A DNA stretch of 64,000 nt. It comes from Pontederia crassipes. Its lineage: Eukaryota > Streptophyta > Magnoliopsida > Commelinales > Pontederiaceae. The translations under genes were made by a program, and so were the position numbers. Each line of letters begins with the position of its first letter. The first letter of the stretch is position 1. The DNA lies in the NCBI GenBank assembly GCA_030549335.1, contig CM060183.1:37384768-37448767 (forward strand), read 5' to 3'. This document shows positions 46,266 to 58,188 of the stretch, in pieces. The notes under the pieces are model-generated. The model saw only the letters and a program-made list of their open reading frames with translations. It had not been told where the DNA came from and searched no databases.

Positions 46266-47640
46266 TTGTCGAAAAAGGCCATTACTTACATGAAAAATTG
46301 CATTCCGAACATGACGAAAGAGAAAAATTTTTCGAAATTGGATTGGAAATCAAAGAACATTTTTTATTGTGCTTTGGATTCAACGGATTTTAATCGGATT
46401 TCTAGTTGTGAAAGTGCAACCGAAATTTGGAAGAAATTTATTACCACTTACGAAGGAATGGATAAAGTCAAAGAATCTAGATTGAATAATCTAAATCATC
46501 AATATAATTCTTTCAAAATGTATGATAATGAATCTATAAATGATATTGGTACTCGATTTAATGATATTGTGAATGGCTTAGCCTCTTTGGGCGAGCCGAG
46601 AACTAACCCCCAAAAAGTGAAAAAGATTCTCAGGTCTCCCTCCTCCCGTTGGCATACAAAAAGGACGATGATCGAAGAAAAAGATTTGAACAAATTGGAT
46701 TTTGACGATCTAATTGGTTCACTTCTAACCTATGAGATCGGAATCCAAGAAGAAGAAGAATCAAATGCTCCCAAAAAGAAGACATTGACTTTGAAAGCAA
46801 GCAAAAGTGAAGATGACTCGAGTGAAGAAGAAGTAGACGAAAAGAGACTCGCTCTCTACTTAAGAAAACTCGATAAGTATTTCAAATTGGTGAAAGAGAA
46901 GGAAAAGAATGCGAAGCCTACCCGAATATCATACAAAAATCATAAAGAAGAGACATCTCATAAAAGAAAGAAGAAAAGACATGATGAGTCAAGTGAAGAT
47001 GACTCAAGTGAATAATCAAATTCGTCCAGCGAGGATGCATATCTATGCTTAATGGTACATAATGATGATGTATCATCCAACTCTTCTTATTGCTCTAGTG
47101 CTAATAGTGATAATGATAATGAGGATGATAATATCAATTTTGACGTACATAAGGAATTCTCTTTCTTAATTGAAAAATAGCTTATTCTTAAAAAGAAGAA
47201 TAAAAAAATGATGAATGACTTTCATATTATAAAAGATGACTTTGATATTTGGAAAAAGGAAAGGGATGCATGTCTAATTCCTAATGAAACATTGATGAAT
47301 GATTTTCATATTATGAAAAATGAGTTTGAAAAATTAAAAATGGAAAACGAAAATGAAATTGAAACTTTGGAGATTACACATGCATAGCATGCTCTTTAGA
47401 AAAAGAAAAGAAGGAAAATGCCTCTTTGAAAAATATAGCTTTTTCTCATATAACAAAAAATAATCCTAGAAAACACTTTAGACATGAAAACTCTTATTGG
47501 AAATCTAATCATACATATAGAAAATCACATATTACATATTTTACATGTGGATTTAATGGTCATTTTGCGTATCAATGCAAAGCAAGAAAATCTTCACAAA
47601 ATGACATGATTTGAGTTCCGAAAGGAACAACATCTAACAA
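46266..47640 (+). pseudogene. Copia gag region (UBN2-like)
   Basis: Phrases CESATEIWKKFITTYEGMDK and SRLNNLNHQYNSFKMYDNES, then FNDIVNGLASLGEP, are those of the UBN2/Copia gag. A Lys/Glu/Ser-rich region and a degenerate zinc knuckle (YFTCGFNGHFAYQC near 47545) follow. No pol follows. Fossil. Confidence 0.85.
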
Positions 47641-47879
47641 AATAGGACCCAAAGAAATTTGGGTACCAAAGATTACATAATCATTTTTGCAGGTGTGCCT
47701 CACATGCAAAGGACAAGTGGAATTAAAAATGTGAATGCACAAAGATTATGGTAAAAGTATCATTAGTAGCATTCTTATATTTGTTAAGTGATTAAGCCTA
47801 TTCTTTTAATTTCATTTAAAAATTTCAAAATGACTATTTTTTTGGGATGAGAAGAAAGGAACAAAAGAAAATTGGTCAT

Positions 47880-48414
47880 AACAATAGGGGGAGCATGTTA
47901 AAACTTCAAAACTTTATTTTTACATATCATGAATATCATTGTTGCATCAAAGTTTTATGCCATATCCATAAATATCTTTTTGGATTTCATCAAATTGTCT
48001 TCATTTTTACCATTATAAAGTAGTCATAAATTTAGGGGGAGTCATATTTTCAAATTCTTATGTTGAATTACTCTCTACATGTCTATTATATGACAAAAGG
48101 GGGAAAAATAATTTTTTTAAAAAAACAAAAAATATTGATTAAGAGGAAGTTACATATGATTTATTATATTATTCATATATATAAATTATTCTTTTTGATG
48201 AAACAAAAGAGGGAGAAGTATATGAGAAATATGATCTGAATATCATTTTATATAAAAAGTACCTTACAATTAATATTTATGTGAATATCTACCATTGTAA
48301 GGAAAGTTATGTGTTAGGGGGAGTAAAATTTTTTTTACAAGAATTTTACTACTTTTTTGCAATTTATATATTTTTCATATTTCTCGGTTTGTCTTCATAA
48401 AAAAAGGGGGAGAT
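47880..48414 (+). repeat. Series of six purine tracts before the 3' LTR
   Basis: Near-identical AGGGGGAG-type tracts at about 47886, 48034, 48098, 48209, 48316 and 48402; only the last directly precedes the LTR and would act as the primer for plus-strand DNA. Repeated tracts are known from SIRE-type elements. Confidence 0.75.
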
Positions 48415-49305
48415 TATTGGATCTAAGTTTTAATGACATATTAAATTATATTTTGATGATACAAACTTCTAATGATTAAAGATAAAATGCTTAAAGGTTT
48501 AAAGAAAAAGAGATAACTTTATGCACTACACTTTGATTAAATAATTGGCACTGATCTTAATGTGAACCATAGCTCAAAGTCGTATCTCTTTGGTTGTAGA
48601 GAATTCTATTAGCTTTCCATAGACTCCAAGATCATTTAATTTGGATAACATTGCAGAAAGTTATGCTCAAAATAGTGCAGGACGGTCGACCTGCCGGTCG
48701 AAGTATGAAGGCCGGTCGAGACAGTCCGATCGACCGATCAAGGCATAAACTGCTCAAATGAAAACTGCGAGACTGTATCGGTCGATAGACCGATCGATGC
48801 AGCTGCCGACTAATCAGCTCAATGGCTACAAATCAAAACTGCGAGACTGTGCCGATCGGGCGGTCGATCGACCAGCTATGGCAATTGGAGAAATCAGCGC
48901 AACGGTCATATAGTCGGTCGACCAATTAATAAATGCGGTCGACCAGTCCATTACTAAAATGAACAGTAACGACTATATTTTGAGGAGAAAATAAAGTTGT
49001 GTAAAGGGCTTTCTTCCTTGTCCCATTTGGAACAAAGAAAGGGATTAGTGGAATCTTCGACGGTCTCGAGGTCGAGAAGTCGGAGCGGGGACGTAGGCCA
49101 AGGTATGACCTAACCTCGTCAACAACCACCCATGTCTTCGTGTTTGATTTCTCTCACTCTCTCTCCCCATTAATATTGTGTTTATAATATAAATTGCAAA
49201 GGTTTTTAAGAATCGATTTTATACTTCTGCGGCGAATTTCGTGAAATCGACATTTTCGGTTAAACACCAATTCACCCCCCTCTTGGTGCCCCTTGGGATC
49301 TTACA
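48415..49305 (+). repeat. Gag-only Copia 3' LTR
   Basis: Starts TATTGGATCT, ends GGATCTTACA, followed by AGTTA. Shares the self-complementary word cluster (48680-48950) with the 5' LTR. Confidence 0.88.
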
Positions 49306-49310
49306 AGTTA

Positions 49311-49664
49311 TGCATCTTGAAGGCATTTATATGGTCACATCATATTTAGGAAATCATTTCAATTCATAAAAAGCATACAATTTCTTGCTTGTCTTTACAT
49401 CGAGCGACGTTGGACCATTGGTGGCACTTTGCACATTGTCTATTAGATACTTAATATTGATCATTGGTCGTGCACATTGTGATCATTGATCGCTTGCGTA
49501 CAAGATCGACCCTGAGGTTTAAGTTCATTTACTAAAGGTAGAAAGCTTGTGCAAGGCACAATTAAATAAATTCTTCATAATCATGGATTTAAAAAGATAA
49601 ATAATCTAGGATTCGATCGATTAAGGACACAAAATTCATAGAAATCATTATGTTATATATTATG
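49311..49664. other. Short spacer between two LTR elements
   Basis: About 350 bp, no gene. It may continue the old Gypsy remnant left of 44766, but no motif proves it. Confidence 0.4.
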
Positions 49665-49669
49665 CATCT

Positions 49670-51038
49670 TGATGCGTGTAGAATTGATAACAAACGTTAG
49701 TAAGTGCACTAGTCGCTCAAGTAATAAAGTGAATGAGTAGAGTTATCGTTCCTATGAGGACGGTTAATTTAGATTTTATTTTAACCTTGTTAATTGAAAA
49801 ATTAAGAAAATATATGATTTTCAGAGGTGAATAAAAAGAAAATAACAAAAATAAAAGAAATGATCACATAGAGAAATAATAATTTGATGATTAAGGAACC
49901 TAATTATCACCACTAGAATGTAGTGAATTTTCTTAACTTAGAATTATTTGAATCAATAATAAAGTGAATTCCCAAAATTAGTTAACCAATATTTCAGGCT
50001 TTAACTACTATCTTAAGAAATAATTAAAATAAATCAATCCTTTTGGTTTTTAATTTACTTAATTAATTAAAAGATGCATTCAACTGGAATTAATATTAAG
50101 GACTTTCTCAAGTCACCTTAATAACTACACAAATTAGGTCTCTTTAGATTCCCCTAATTGAGGCATGCAATAATTAAGATCAATCCTAGAAACTATTATG
50201 AAAATAACCACTTCTTCTCAGATAGCGACCAAATCATAAATCATGGAATCAAAGGAAAGCATTAAACATGAAATTGCAATGCTATTAAAGATTCAAATCA
50301 AACTAATATTAAGAAAGACTCCAATACATAAATAGGGTTCAAATAGAATGACCCTAATGAAAGAATAAATCTGAGAATAACAACATCAAATCTAATATAA
50401 ATAATTGGGAAAAGAAAACGAAGAACTCTGGCATAGGCTAAGCACGTCCTCTCTCGAGTTTTCGGCAAAGCTTCGCTATTATCCTCGCACTTCTCTTCTT
50501 TTTAGATTTCAAAAGTATGCTCCAGGGATGCTTTTCCAGACCCTCTCCTGCCTCCTTTTATAGATTTTCTCGTCCCCCAAGGAAAGAAACAAAAAATATA
50601 TCTAAAAAGTAGATAAAAATGGCTTTAAAACGGCCTAACAGACCGCCGTCACGGCCGTGAAAGGCTCTGGCACGACTTTGACAGAAGATTGTCAAGGCTG
50701 AAAATTACTTAGCCAAATTTCTGCTGGAATTTTCTCTTCACGGCCATGACAGGGCCGTGACAGTAACTTAGGCAATTTTTTTAGTGTTGAATCTTTCTGT
50801 CATGACCATGACCAGAACTGTCACGACCGTGATAGTCTTCTCAGCTGTTTTAGGCCTTTTCTTACCTTGATTTCGACGTTCTCTCATATCCAACTATGAA
50901 TAATTTCCATATTTAGGTAGAAATCAAATCTAAAGGTAATTATATGAAAACAAATCAAAACTCCTCCTTTCTTAATATAAAAACATTTTAAAGTGTTAAT
51001 CAAATGACCCAAACTAATACATGATTTTCTGTGCATCA
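49670..51038 (-). repeat. Coiled-coil element, 3' LTR
   Basis: Starts TGATGCGTGTAG, ends GTGCATCA. Holds CACGGCCGTGA-type words at 50640-50835, several decayed at CG sites. Confidence 0.9.
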
Positions 51039-52319
51039 AATACCCCCAAGCTTAATATTTTGCTTGTCCTCAAACAAATTTCAGATAAAGCACATGGCTC
51101 CATCACAAAACCAATACTTTTCTCCCACTATTCTTTTACACGACCATCACTAGAGTATCTTTTCTCAATCAATACCCAGCCTTGCAAAATTTTAGCATTT
51201 AAACATGTCTTTCCTATATATCTACAAATAATATTAGTCAATCTCATAAGAATATCAATATTGAACCACAAGCCTTTAAGGAGCTTATTTTCATACTATT
51301 ATCATTTCACATTCCAGCATTAAGATTTTTGTTTTCATTTAAGAATTTAGTAATCCTCCATATTGCACAAAGTGGTCCATGTAACGGGCTTTCGACCGAC
51401 GGATCCCAGAGCAGATGCCCTTAGGACGCCAGGCAAGAATCCCCTACGGATCTAATTACCAGGACACACTAAGGTTCCAGAGGGTACTTTATGCTTTTCA
51501 TTTAACTGTTGGAGCTCAACTAGCTCTCTTTTCTTTCACTTTAACATTAAACTTATATAGCATAATTATAAGCTCCAAAAAGACTTAATGCTTTCAATAG
51601 AGATGCAATTATAACAAAACTAACATCATAGTAAATAATAGAGAAATTCATTATTTAAAAGCTAGTCCTTCTACTTAGTAACAAACTCAATCCAAATCCC
51701 AATACTCTAATGATACCCGATAAAAAGAAACAATGATTGAATTTCATAGATTAAGTGATGTTATGAAAATAAGCTTTAAGACAATAAAATAATAAACAAG
51801 AAGAAATAAGATGACACAAAATTTTTAAAATTTTCATAATTAGATGCATGCCAAACAAAATAAGATGATCAACTCAAAATGTTGAAAATAGACATGCCAT
51901 GCAAATGAAAAAAGACTAAGTCCCTCCCCCAAGCTTGAACCTGACACTACCTCAGTGTTAGGCTCGTGCACATGAAAACTATGAAATAATAATAATAAAA
52001 TGCAAAAGGAGTAGAGACAACCTGATGATTTCTAGGTTCTGCTGAACAATTAAAAATATCTTGGTCACATTGCTTGGGCAGCTCATAGGATTCTTCCGAC
52101 ATGATTTGGACTTCTGCATTTCAGAACTATCAAAGGCCTTGGCGCTCAATAAGATAGACTCGACCATGAGAGATGTAGGCACGGCCGTGACCGTGTCCTC
52201 CTGAAGCAATCTTAAAAAAATCCAATACTAATGCTAATAACTCAAAACTAAAGGGACAAAGGTTTAGGAGTGTAGTTCTAAGTTATAGTCTTTAACTTGA
52301 CTTTTACCCTTTTGATACC

Positions 52320-53243
52320 TCAAGTGTCTAGAAGGGATTCAAAGTGACCTTTTTCTATCTTACCTCTGATGTAATGTTCAAAGTATTGTCCCTCCACTTT
52401 GAAAGAAGCACCTGAATCTTTTTGTGGAGCTTGACCCTTGGGTTTCCAATGCATCAAATTTTGTGCTGTCTGAGGTGATGATGATGTGTTCCCTTCTACC
52501 AATGAATGATTTGGAGGTACCATTGGGATGACTGTTGGAGTTTCCGAAGGCGGATCTCTTCTTCGCACTTGTCCATCTTCCATAATATATCCACTTGTCT
52601 TCTTGACCCTCCATTGAGTAGTCCATCTCTTCTGATAATAATTCTTCCTCGATCGTCTTCTTCCTGGATTAAAATATTGCAAGTGACATGGGCATATAAT
52701 AGGTACAGACTTATCCAAAATATTATCCCCCGAGGCATAAGCAGTCTGAGAAGCCAACTCCACTTTTTTCTCCAATGTCTGAAATTTTGCCTGCAAGATA
52801 TAAAACTTAACATTAAAATTCAGGAATTGAGGAGGAGAAGAAATAATAACTGGTTGTTGATCCTTCAACTGTGCCAACTGTGATTGTAGATTGCTAATGA
52901 GTTGATCTTGTAGAATGAATCTTTTCTCTATGACTCCAATCAATTGGCACAACTTTTCTTCGATGTTGGAATTTGACTCTAAGTAGGTGGATGGAGGAGC
53001 ATCATTTTTCGTTTGGATCTTTGCCTCCAATTGCTTTACTTGTCCCAGCAACTTCATAAAGGCTTTTTCTTGAAGTTGAAATTTTTCTTCAGCCATTGTC
53101 ATAAATTTTAACATTCTGTCTTCAATTGTAGAATTTCCTAGTACCATGGGAATGAGTGGAATACTGTTATTTGCAAGTTGTGATATTTGTGCTTCATGAT
53201 CCTCAAGCATCTTTCTTTGTTCTTCCAAATAGTAATCTCCCAT
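52320..53243 (-). CDS. Coiled-coil protein of a non-autonomous LTR element, 307 aa, unrecognised
   Basis: Open frame of 307 codons from ATG at 53243 (an upstream extension to 53288 has no ATG). Opening MGDYYLEEQRKMLEDHEAQI leads into heptad-rich helices over residues about 5-150 (FQLQEKAFMKLLGQVKQLEA; FILQDQLISNLQSQLAQLKD; FQTLEKKVELASQ), a basic cluster near residue 200 (NPGRRRSRKNYYQKRW), a Pro/Ser-rich part and a charged end (RGKIEKGHFESLLDT). No CCHC knuckle and no Gag family motif is clear. It could be a far-diverged gag relic (a coiled coil and basic patch would fit an RNA-packaging protein) or an acquired frame. I do not assign a function. Confidence 0.5.
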   Translation of the reverse strand: MGDYYLEEQRKMLEDHEAQISQLANNSIPLIPMVLGNSTIEDRMLKFMTMAEEKFQLQEKAFMKLLGQVKQLEAKIQTKNDAPPSTYLESNSNIEEKLCQLIGVIEKRFILQDQLISNLQSQLAQLKDQQPVIISSPPQFLNFNVKFYILQAKFQTLEKKVELASQTAYASGDNILDKSVPIICPCHLQYFNPGRRRSRKNYYQKRWTTQWRVKKTSGYIMEDGQVRRRDPPSETPTVIPMVPPNHSLVEGNTSSSPQTAQNLMHWKPKGQAPQKDSGASFKVEGQYFEHYIRGKIEKGHFESLLDT

Positions 53244-53422
53244 AGTCTTTGGTTTGTTGTCATTTGAAGATATTTCCTGGTCACACAAGATAAAGAGATA
53301 TGAAAGTATGTGAATTAAAAAGAATTTGCGTGGAATTTAATAGAAAAATAAAGGCTCTCAAATAACAAGTAAAATAAAAATAAAAGTTACTAAACACATC
53401 CCCGGCAACGGCGCCAAAAATT

Positions 53423-54773
53423 TGATGCGTGTAGAATTGATAGCAAACGTTAGCAAGTGCACTAATCGCTCAAGTAATAAAGTGAATGAGTAGAGTTATC
53501 GTTCCCACGAGGACGATTAATAATTTAGATTTTATTTTAACCTTGTTAATTGAAAAATTAAGAAAATATATGATTTTCAAAGGTGAATAAAAAGAAAATA
53601 ACAAAAATAAAAGAAATGATCACCTGGAGAAATAATGATTTGATGATTAAGAAACCTAATTATCACCACTAGAATGTAATGAATTTTCTTAACTTAGAAT
53701 TAGTTGAATCAATAATAAAGTGAATTCCTAAAATTAGTTAACCAATGTTTCAGGCTTTAACTATTATCTTAAAAAATAATTAAAATAAATCAATCCTTTT
53801 GATTTTTAATTTACTTAATTAATCAAAAGATGCATTCAACTGGAATTAATATTAATGACTTTCTCAAGTCACCTTAATAACTACACAAATTAGATCTCTT
53901 TCGATTTCCCTAATTGAGGCATGCAATAATTAAGATCAATCCTAGAAACTATTATGAAAATAATCACTTCTTCTCAGATAATAACCAAATCATAAATCAT
54001 GGAATCAAAGGAAAGCACTAAACATGAAATTGCAATGCTATTAAAGATTCAAATCAAACTAATATTAAGAAAGACTCCAATACATAAATAGGGTTCAAAT
54101 AGAATGACCCTAGTGAAAGAATAAATCTGAGAATAATAACATAAAATCTAATGTAAATAATTGGAAAAAGAAAACGAAGAACTCTGGCATAGGCTAAGCA
54201 CGTCCTCTCTCAAGTTTTCGGCAAAGTTTCGCCATTATCCTCGCACTTCTCCTCTTTTTAGGTTTCAAAAGTATGCTCCAAGGATGCTTTTTCAGGCCCT
54301 CTTCTACCTCCTTTTATAGGTTTTCTCGTTCCCCAAGGAAAGAAACCGAAAATATATCAAAAAAGTGAATAAAAACGACTTTAAAAGCTCTGGCACGGCC
54401 ATAACAGAAGGCTGTCAAGGCTGAAAATTACTTCACCAAATTTCTGCTGGAATTTTCTCTGTCACGGCCATGACAGGAACTGTCACGGCCCGTGACAGTA
54501 ACTTAGGAAATTTTTTGAGTGTTGAATCTTTCTGTCACGGCCATGACCAGAATTGTCACGGCCGTGACAGTCTTCTGAGCTGTTTTAGACCTTTTCTTAT
54601 TTTGATTTCGACGCTATCTCATATCCTGCCAGGAATAATTTCCATATTTAGGTAGAAATCAAATCTAAAGGAAATTATATGAAAACAAATCAAAACTCCT
54701 CCTTTCTTAACATAAAAATATTCTAAAGTGTTAATCAAATGATCCAAACTAATACATGATTTTCCGTTCATCA
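53423..54773 (-). repeat. Coiled-coil element, 5' LTR
   Basis: Starts TGATGCGTGTAG, ends CGTTCATCA. Four well-kept TGTCACGGCC(A/G)TGACAG-like words lie at 54461-54570. Confidence 0.9.
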
Positions 54774-54778
54774 CATCT

Positions 54779-55136
54779 AAGTCGTTGCCTTAGACAAGTG
54801 CCAAAAGTCACTCAATTGAGATCATATGATGTAATAGTGCACATCAAGCCATGACACAAAATCCACATTGGATATCTTTTTGGAAATTAAGGTCATCCTT
54901 CTTCCTTCTTTTCTTTGATCAATCGTCATGTCATTACCTTCCTCCCCAGGTCAGCCATGTTCCTCTTGATTCGACATCCGAGAGAGTTGAGATGAAAAAA
55001 GAGTTAGAACGTATGGAAAATAGTGAAATGAGGAAAGTGATCGATTATAATATAATATATTATTGTATTTATAATTATATATGAAAAGATTTATAGTGTA
55101 ATATGTTCATTTATGGAAAATATAATATATACATAT

Positions 55137-55194
<58 letters not shown>

Positions 55195-55555
55195 CAAATA
55201 AGTTTGATTCTTTCTATAACAAATCAAACTAAAAAATTAGTTACATATATCTTCATCTAACTTTCTGAAGTTAATTAGTTCACATATATAATATGTTAAA
55301 TATAATTATATTATTTTATCATGAAATTCAACTTGCAAGATAAACATGACAAATAAAAATGCATGATGAATAACAAAAAAATTATTTTAACTAAAATAAA
55401 TAAAATTTATAATTATAAGTTATTTTATAATATATATTTTTCTAGAGTAATTTTTTCTTAATTTTGTTGTCTTTTAATATAATTACATGTTTATACATGC
55501 ATATATATATAATTATGTCAGTTCATAATGAGAATAATGAAATTTTGATTATATG
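54779..55555. other. AT-rich spacer with (AT)n tract
   Basis: No gene. Dinucleotide (AT)n at about 55149-55192 after ATACATAC steps. The start (54780-55030) may be part of the same old element as 49311-49664. Confidence 0.5.
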
Positions 55556-55559
55556 GATT

Positions 55560-55876
55560 ATTTCCCTTAGTACTATGCATAGAAAGGGGGAGCCATATGA
55601 AATGAAAATATCACGTACGATTTTGGAATAGAGATTCTTTGAATAGAATGAACGATCGTAATGGATGTTAGCTCAATCCGAAGGAAATTATGCGAAAGCT
55701 TTACAAAATTATTATGAAGCTATGCGACTAGAAATTGATCCATATGATCGAAGTTATATACTCTATAACATAGGCCTTATACATACAAGTAACGGAGAAC
55801 ATAGAAAATCTTTGGAATATTATTTCCGGGCACTAGAATGAAACCCATTCTTACCACAAGCTTTTAATAATATGGC

Positions 55877-55882
<6 letters not shown>
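55560..55882 (+). pseudogene. ycf3: Nuclear plastid insert: ycf3 (pafI) intron end and exon 2
   Basis: GGGGGAGCCATATGAAATGA near 55588 is the domain-V region at the 3' end of the first group II intron of plastid ycf3. Exon 2 follows: [59 protein letters not shown], which are TPR-repeat phrases of the photosystem I assembly factor. A stop replaces Arg near 55840. Ends at 55882, where an (AT)n tract begins. Confidence 0.92.

Positions 55883-55924
<42 letters not shown>
55881..55924. repeat. (AT)n microsatellite at plastid insert edge
   Basis: About 20 AT units starting exactly where plastid homology ends (GGCCGTGAT). Either the tract was the insertion site or it grew from the junction. Confidence 0.9.
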
Positions 55925-57283
55925 CATGTTTTTTCTCTGCACTCTTTATATTTTGGCCACCTAACTTTCCGTCCTGGCTCCGTCCCTGGTTCACATGTAA
56001 CACTTTGAGATTTTTTTAAAAACATCCTACTCTTATGTAGAGTCCATTTGAATTCAACATTAAGAATAAATAAGAATAAGACATTTTACTCATTCTCAGA
56101 TCAAAGATGCACTTCAGGAATATCCATTTCGATTTATTATGCTTAAAAATAAGAAAAAATGTGTCAAATTATATCCATAGTTATTATTTAGTTGTCGTCA
56201 ACTTATTATGGTTAACATTCGAAAAAGTTCTATTGAAGTTTGATTGTATATGGAAATATTTAAATATTTATATTTCAATAGGCATATGAGCCCCTGTAAA
56301 TATGGTCTAAACTTGTATTTATTCAATAGATTTTATTAGCAACTTTTTCTATTGGACAAAATATATCATCTTTCATTTTTTTGTCATATGTAGAGTCACA
56401 ATATCTTATTTGAAATTGTTAAGTATTATATGATTAATCTATCAGATAAATTAGTGTAACATATATACTCAATATTGTTTGTACCTAAAAGGAAGAAAAA
56501 TATATAATTGTGTACCTTTATATGAGTCAGTGATAACTATTATTCTCAAGTACGTTCTTAAGTAAATAGTATAAATTAGAAGTATATGGTATAACACTAT
56601 GTTACACACAATTATATATTTATTCTTCTTATATACAAATAGTGTTGTATATAGACGGTCTATTTGTCAATAAAATTTCATCACATCAAATTTAATATTT
56701 TAAGAATATATTGTGCGGTCAAATATGAGAAAAAAATAAAAAAAAAATTTATTTAACAAATTAAAGCCTACAGGTCTATAAACAAAATATATCGCTACTA
56801 CTAGTCCCCACAGTACTCACCACACACTCTGAGAGGAGACATGTTAGATGCTACTACAAGTCACAGTTCTCACCACCCACTCAAAGAGGAGACACGTCAG
56901 ATGCTACTACAAGTCACAGTTCAAATATGCAACAATTTGTTTGGAAATTTCACCTCTCCATTGGTTGATGATATCATCTGTGATAAAATAAAGCTTTTGA
57001 TTGCTTCTTGCCACCCTAAAGCCACCATTCATTGAGCTTTTTATCAGGGGCATCACCTAATTCCTCCAGCATTCATCACGAAAGGAACACGATCCACAAT
57101 TCTACTGATGCCTCTTTAAATAGTTCATCCACTAATACAACATCAGAAAGAAGGCACTTCTGATGCCCAACAAGTTAGGACTGACTCTTTCTGGTGTTGA
57201 GGCCCTGCGTAGATATACCATTTAGAAATTGAACATTGATTTTATGAATATTGGCATTTCTTCTTAAATGCTAAATGTATGCA
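55925..57283. other. AT-rich spacer with 53-bp tandem repeat
   Basis: Tandem repeat of 53 bp at 56816-56868 and 56869-56921, with a partial earlier unit around 56797. A short frame after it (to 57032) does not resemble anything I know. Otherwise nothing recognised. Confidence 0.5.
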
Positions 57284-57479
57284 ATTTCTGTAATATCCTA
57301 AGAAATAAAAAAAGAAAGCAACTTAAAAAGAGGCCCAGCCTCATGAAGCCCACAAGTCCACACCAACATACAATATTATAATGCCGCAAAAGGTGAAGAA
57401 CCCCCTAACCAGCCGACCATCTCCCCCAAAATCCATTTTTATGTTACAGTGCCATCTCATCTCATCTCTCTCTTCCATT

Positions 57480-58188
57480 TAGGCCTGAGCACGGTCCGGG
57501 TCGACTCGGTCGACTCGGACCGCACCGACTCGGAAAACTGGGTAAAAAACTTGGTCCGGATAAGATCTAGGCCGGGACCGGGTCTAACGGGTGAAAAACT
57601 CGTCGGATTTTGGGTCAGGATCGGGTCTGCAGTGCAGATACCCGACCCAGTCCCGACCCGATTTATTTCTTAATATATAAACCTCACCCCCACTCATTTC
57701 CCTCATTTCTCGATTCTCTTTCTCTTCCATCTCTCTCACACTCTCACGCCACGCACGATGCCAACTGATCTCGCCCTCTCTTTCTCCCTCTCTCACGGCG
57801 GCGGCGACGGCGGTGATCCTCTCAACTCCGGCCATCCTCGCCCTCTCTTGACTCTCTCTCTCTCTACTCCGGCCGCCTGGGCGGCCGGATCCAACCTCCT
57901 GGCGGTCGGATCTAGCCGCGCCAGCTAGATCTGACAGCGGTCGGATCTGGCAGTACTGGCGGCCGATCCGAGCGCCTGGCGGTCGGATCGACCCCAGGTG
58001 CGTCGATCTGGTCGCAAGCGCCGGATATGACCACACTGTTCATTCCCGGTTACAGACCCGGTGATTTTTCTGGATTGTCGGGTCGGTCCGGGTCCGGTAC
58101 CGGGTCAAAAAATTTTTGACCCGGCATAATTCGAGTTGGGACCGGGTCCACCGAGACCCGGACCCAATCCCGGGTTTGCTCAGCCCTA
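57480..58188. mobile_element. hAT-type non-autonomous DNA transposon
   Basis: Ends TAGGCCTGAGCACGG (left) and, on the opposite strand, TAGGGCTGAGCAAAC (right), flanked by the 8-bp duplication CTTCCATT (57472-57479 and 58189-58196), as hAT elements make. Both subterminal zones are crowded with GACCCGG/CCGGGTC words. The middle has a TATA box (TATATAAA, about 57674-57681), a CT-rich leader and a small frame. 709 bp, no transposase. Confidence 0.9.
57758..57928 (+). CDS. Small frame inside the hAT element, 56 aa, doubtful
   Basis: ATG at 57758, about 80 bp after the TATA box, gives MPTDLALSFSLSHGGG and ends GSSRAS before TAG at 57926. Low complexity (Ser, Leu, Gly, Pro, Ala). It may be the first-exon relic of a transposase gene or of a captured host gene; no family recognised. 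Confidence 0.25.
   Translation: MPTDLALSFSLSHGGGDGGDPLNSGHPRPLLTLSLSTPAAWAAGSNLLAVGSSRAS

Larger units (their letters stand above)
44771..49305 (+). mobile_element. Gag-only Ty1/Copia element, SIRE-like (fossil, non-autonomous)
   Basis: 4.5 kb, flanked by AGTTA (44766-44770 and 49306-49310). LTRs: 44771-46002 (1232 bp) and 48415-49305 (891 bp), of unequal length. The primer site TTTGTATCAGAGC follows the 5' LTR. Inside there is a gag region only, then about 800 bp of spacer with six purine tracts; I see no protease, integrase or RT. It must have depended on a relative for movement. The gag wording and repeated purine tracts suggest the SIRE/Maximus lineage. Confidence 0.85.
49670..54773 (-). 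mobile_element. Non-autonomous Athila-like LTR element with one coiled-coil frame (fossil)
   Basis: 5.1 kb, flanked by CATCT (49665-49669 and 54774-54778). LTRs 49670-51038 (1369 bp) and 53423-54773 (1351 bp), differing by roughly 3-4% by eye. The primer site beside the right LTR is TTGGCGCCGTTGCCGGGG (Asp-tRNA type) and the purine tract beside the left LTR is AAGCTTGGGGGTATT, both like those of the Athila-like element at 5705-16228. No gag, protease, RT or integrase is recognisable; the only long frame is 52320-53243. The LTR ends and coding strand fit minus orientation. Confidence 0.87.
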
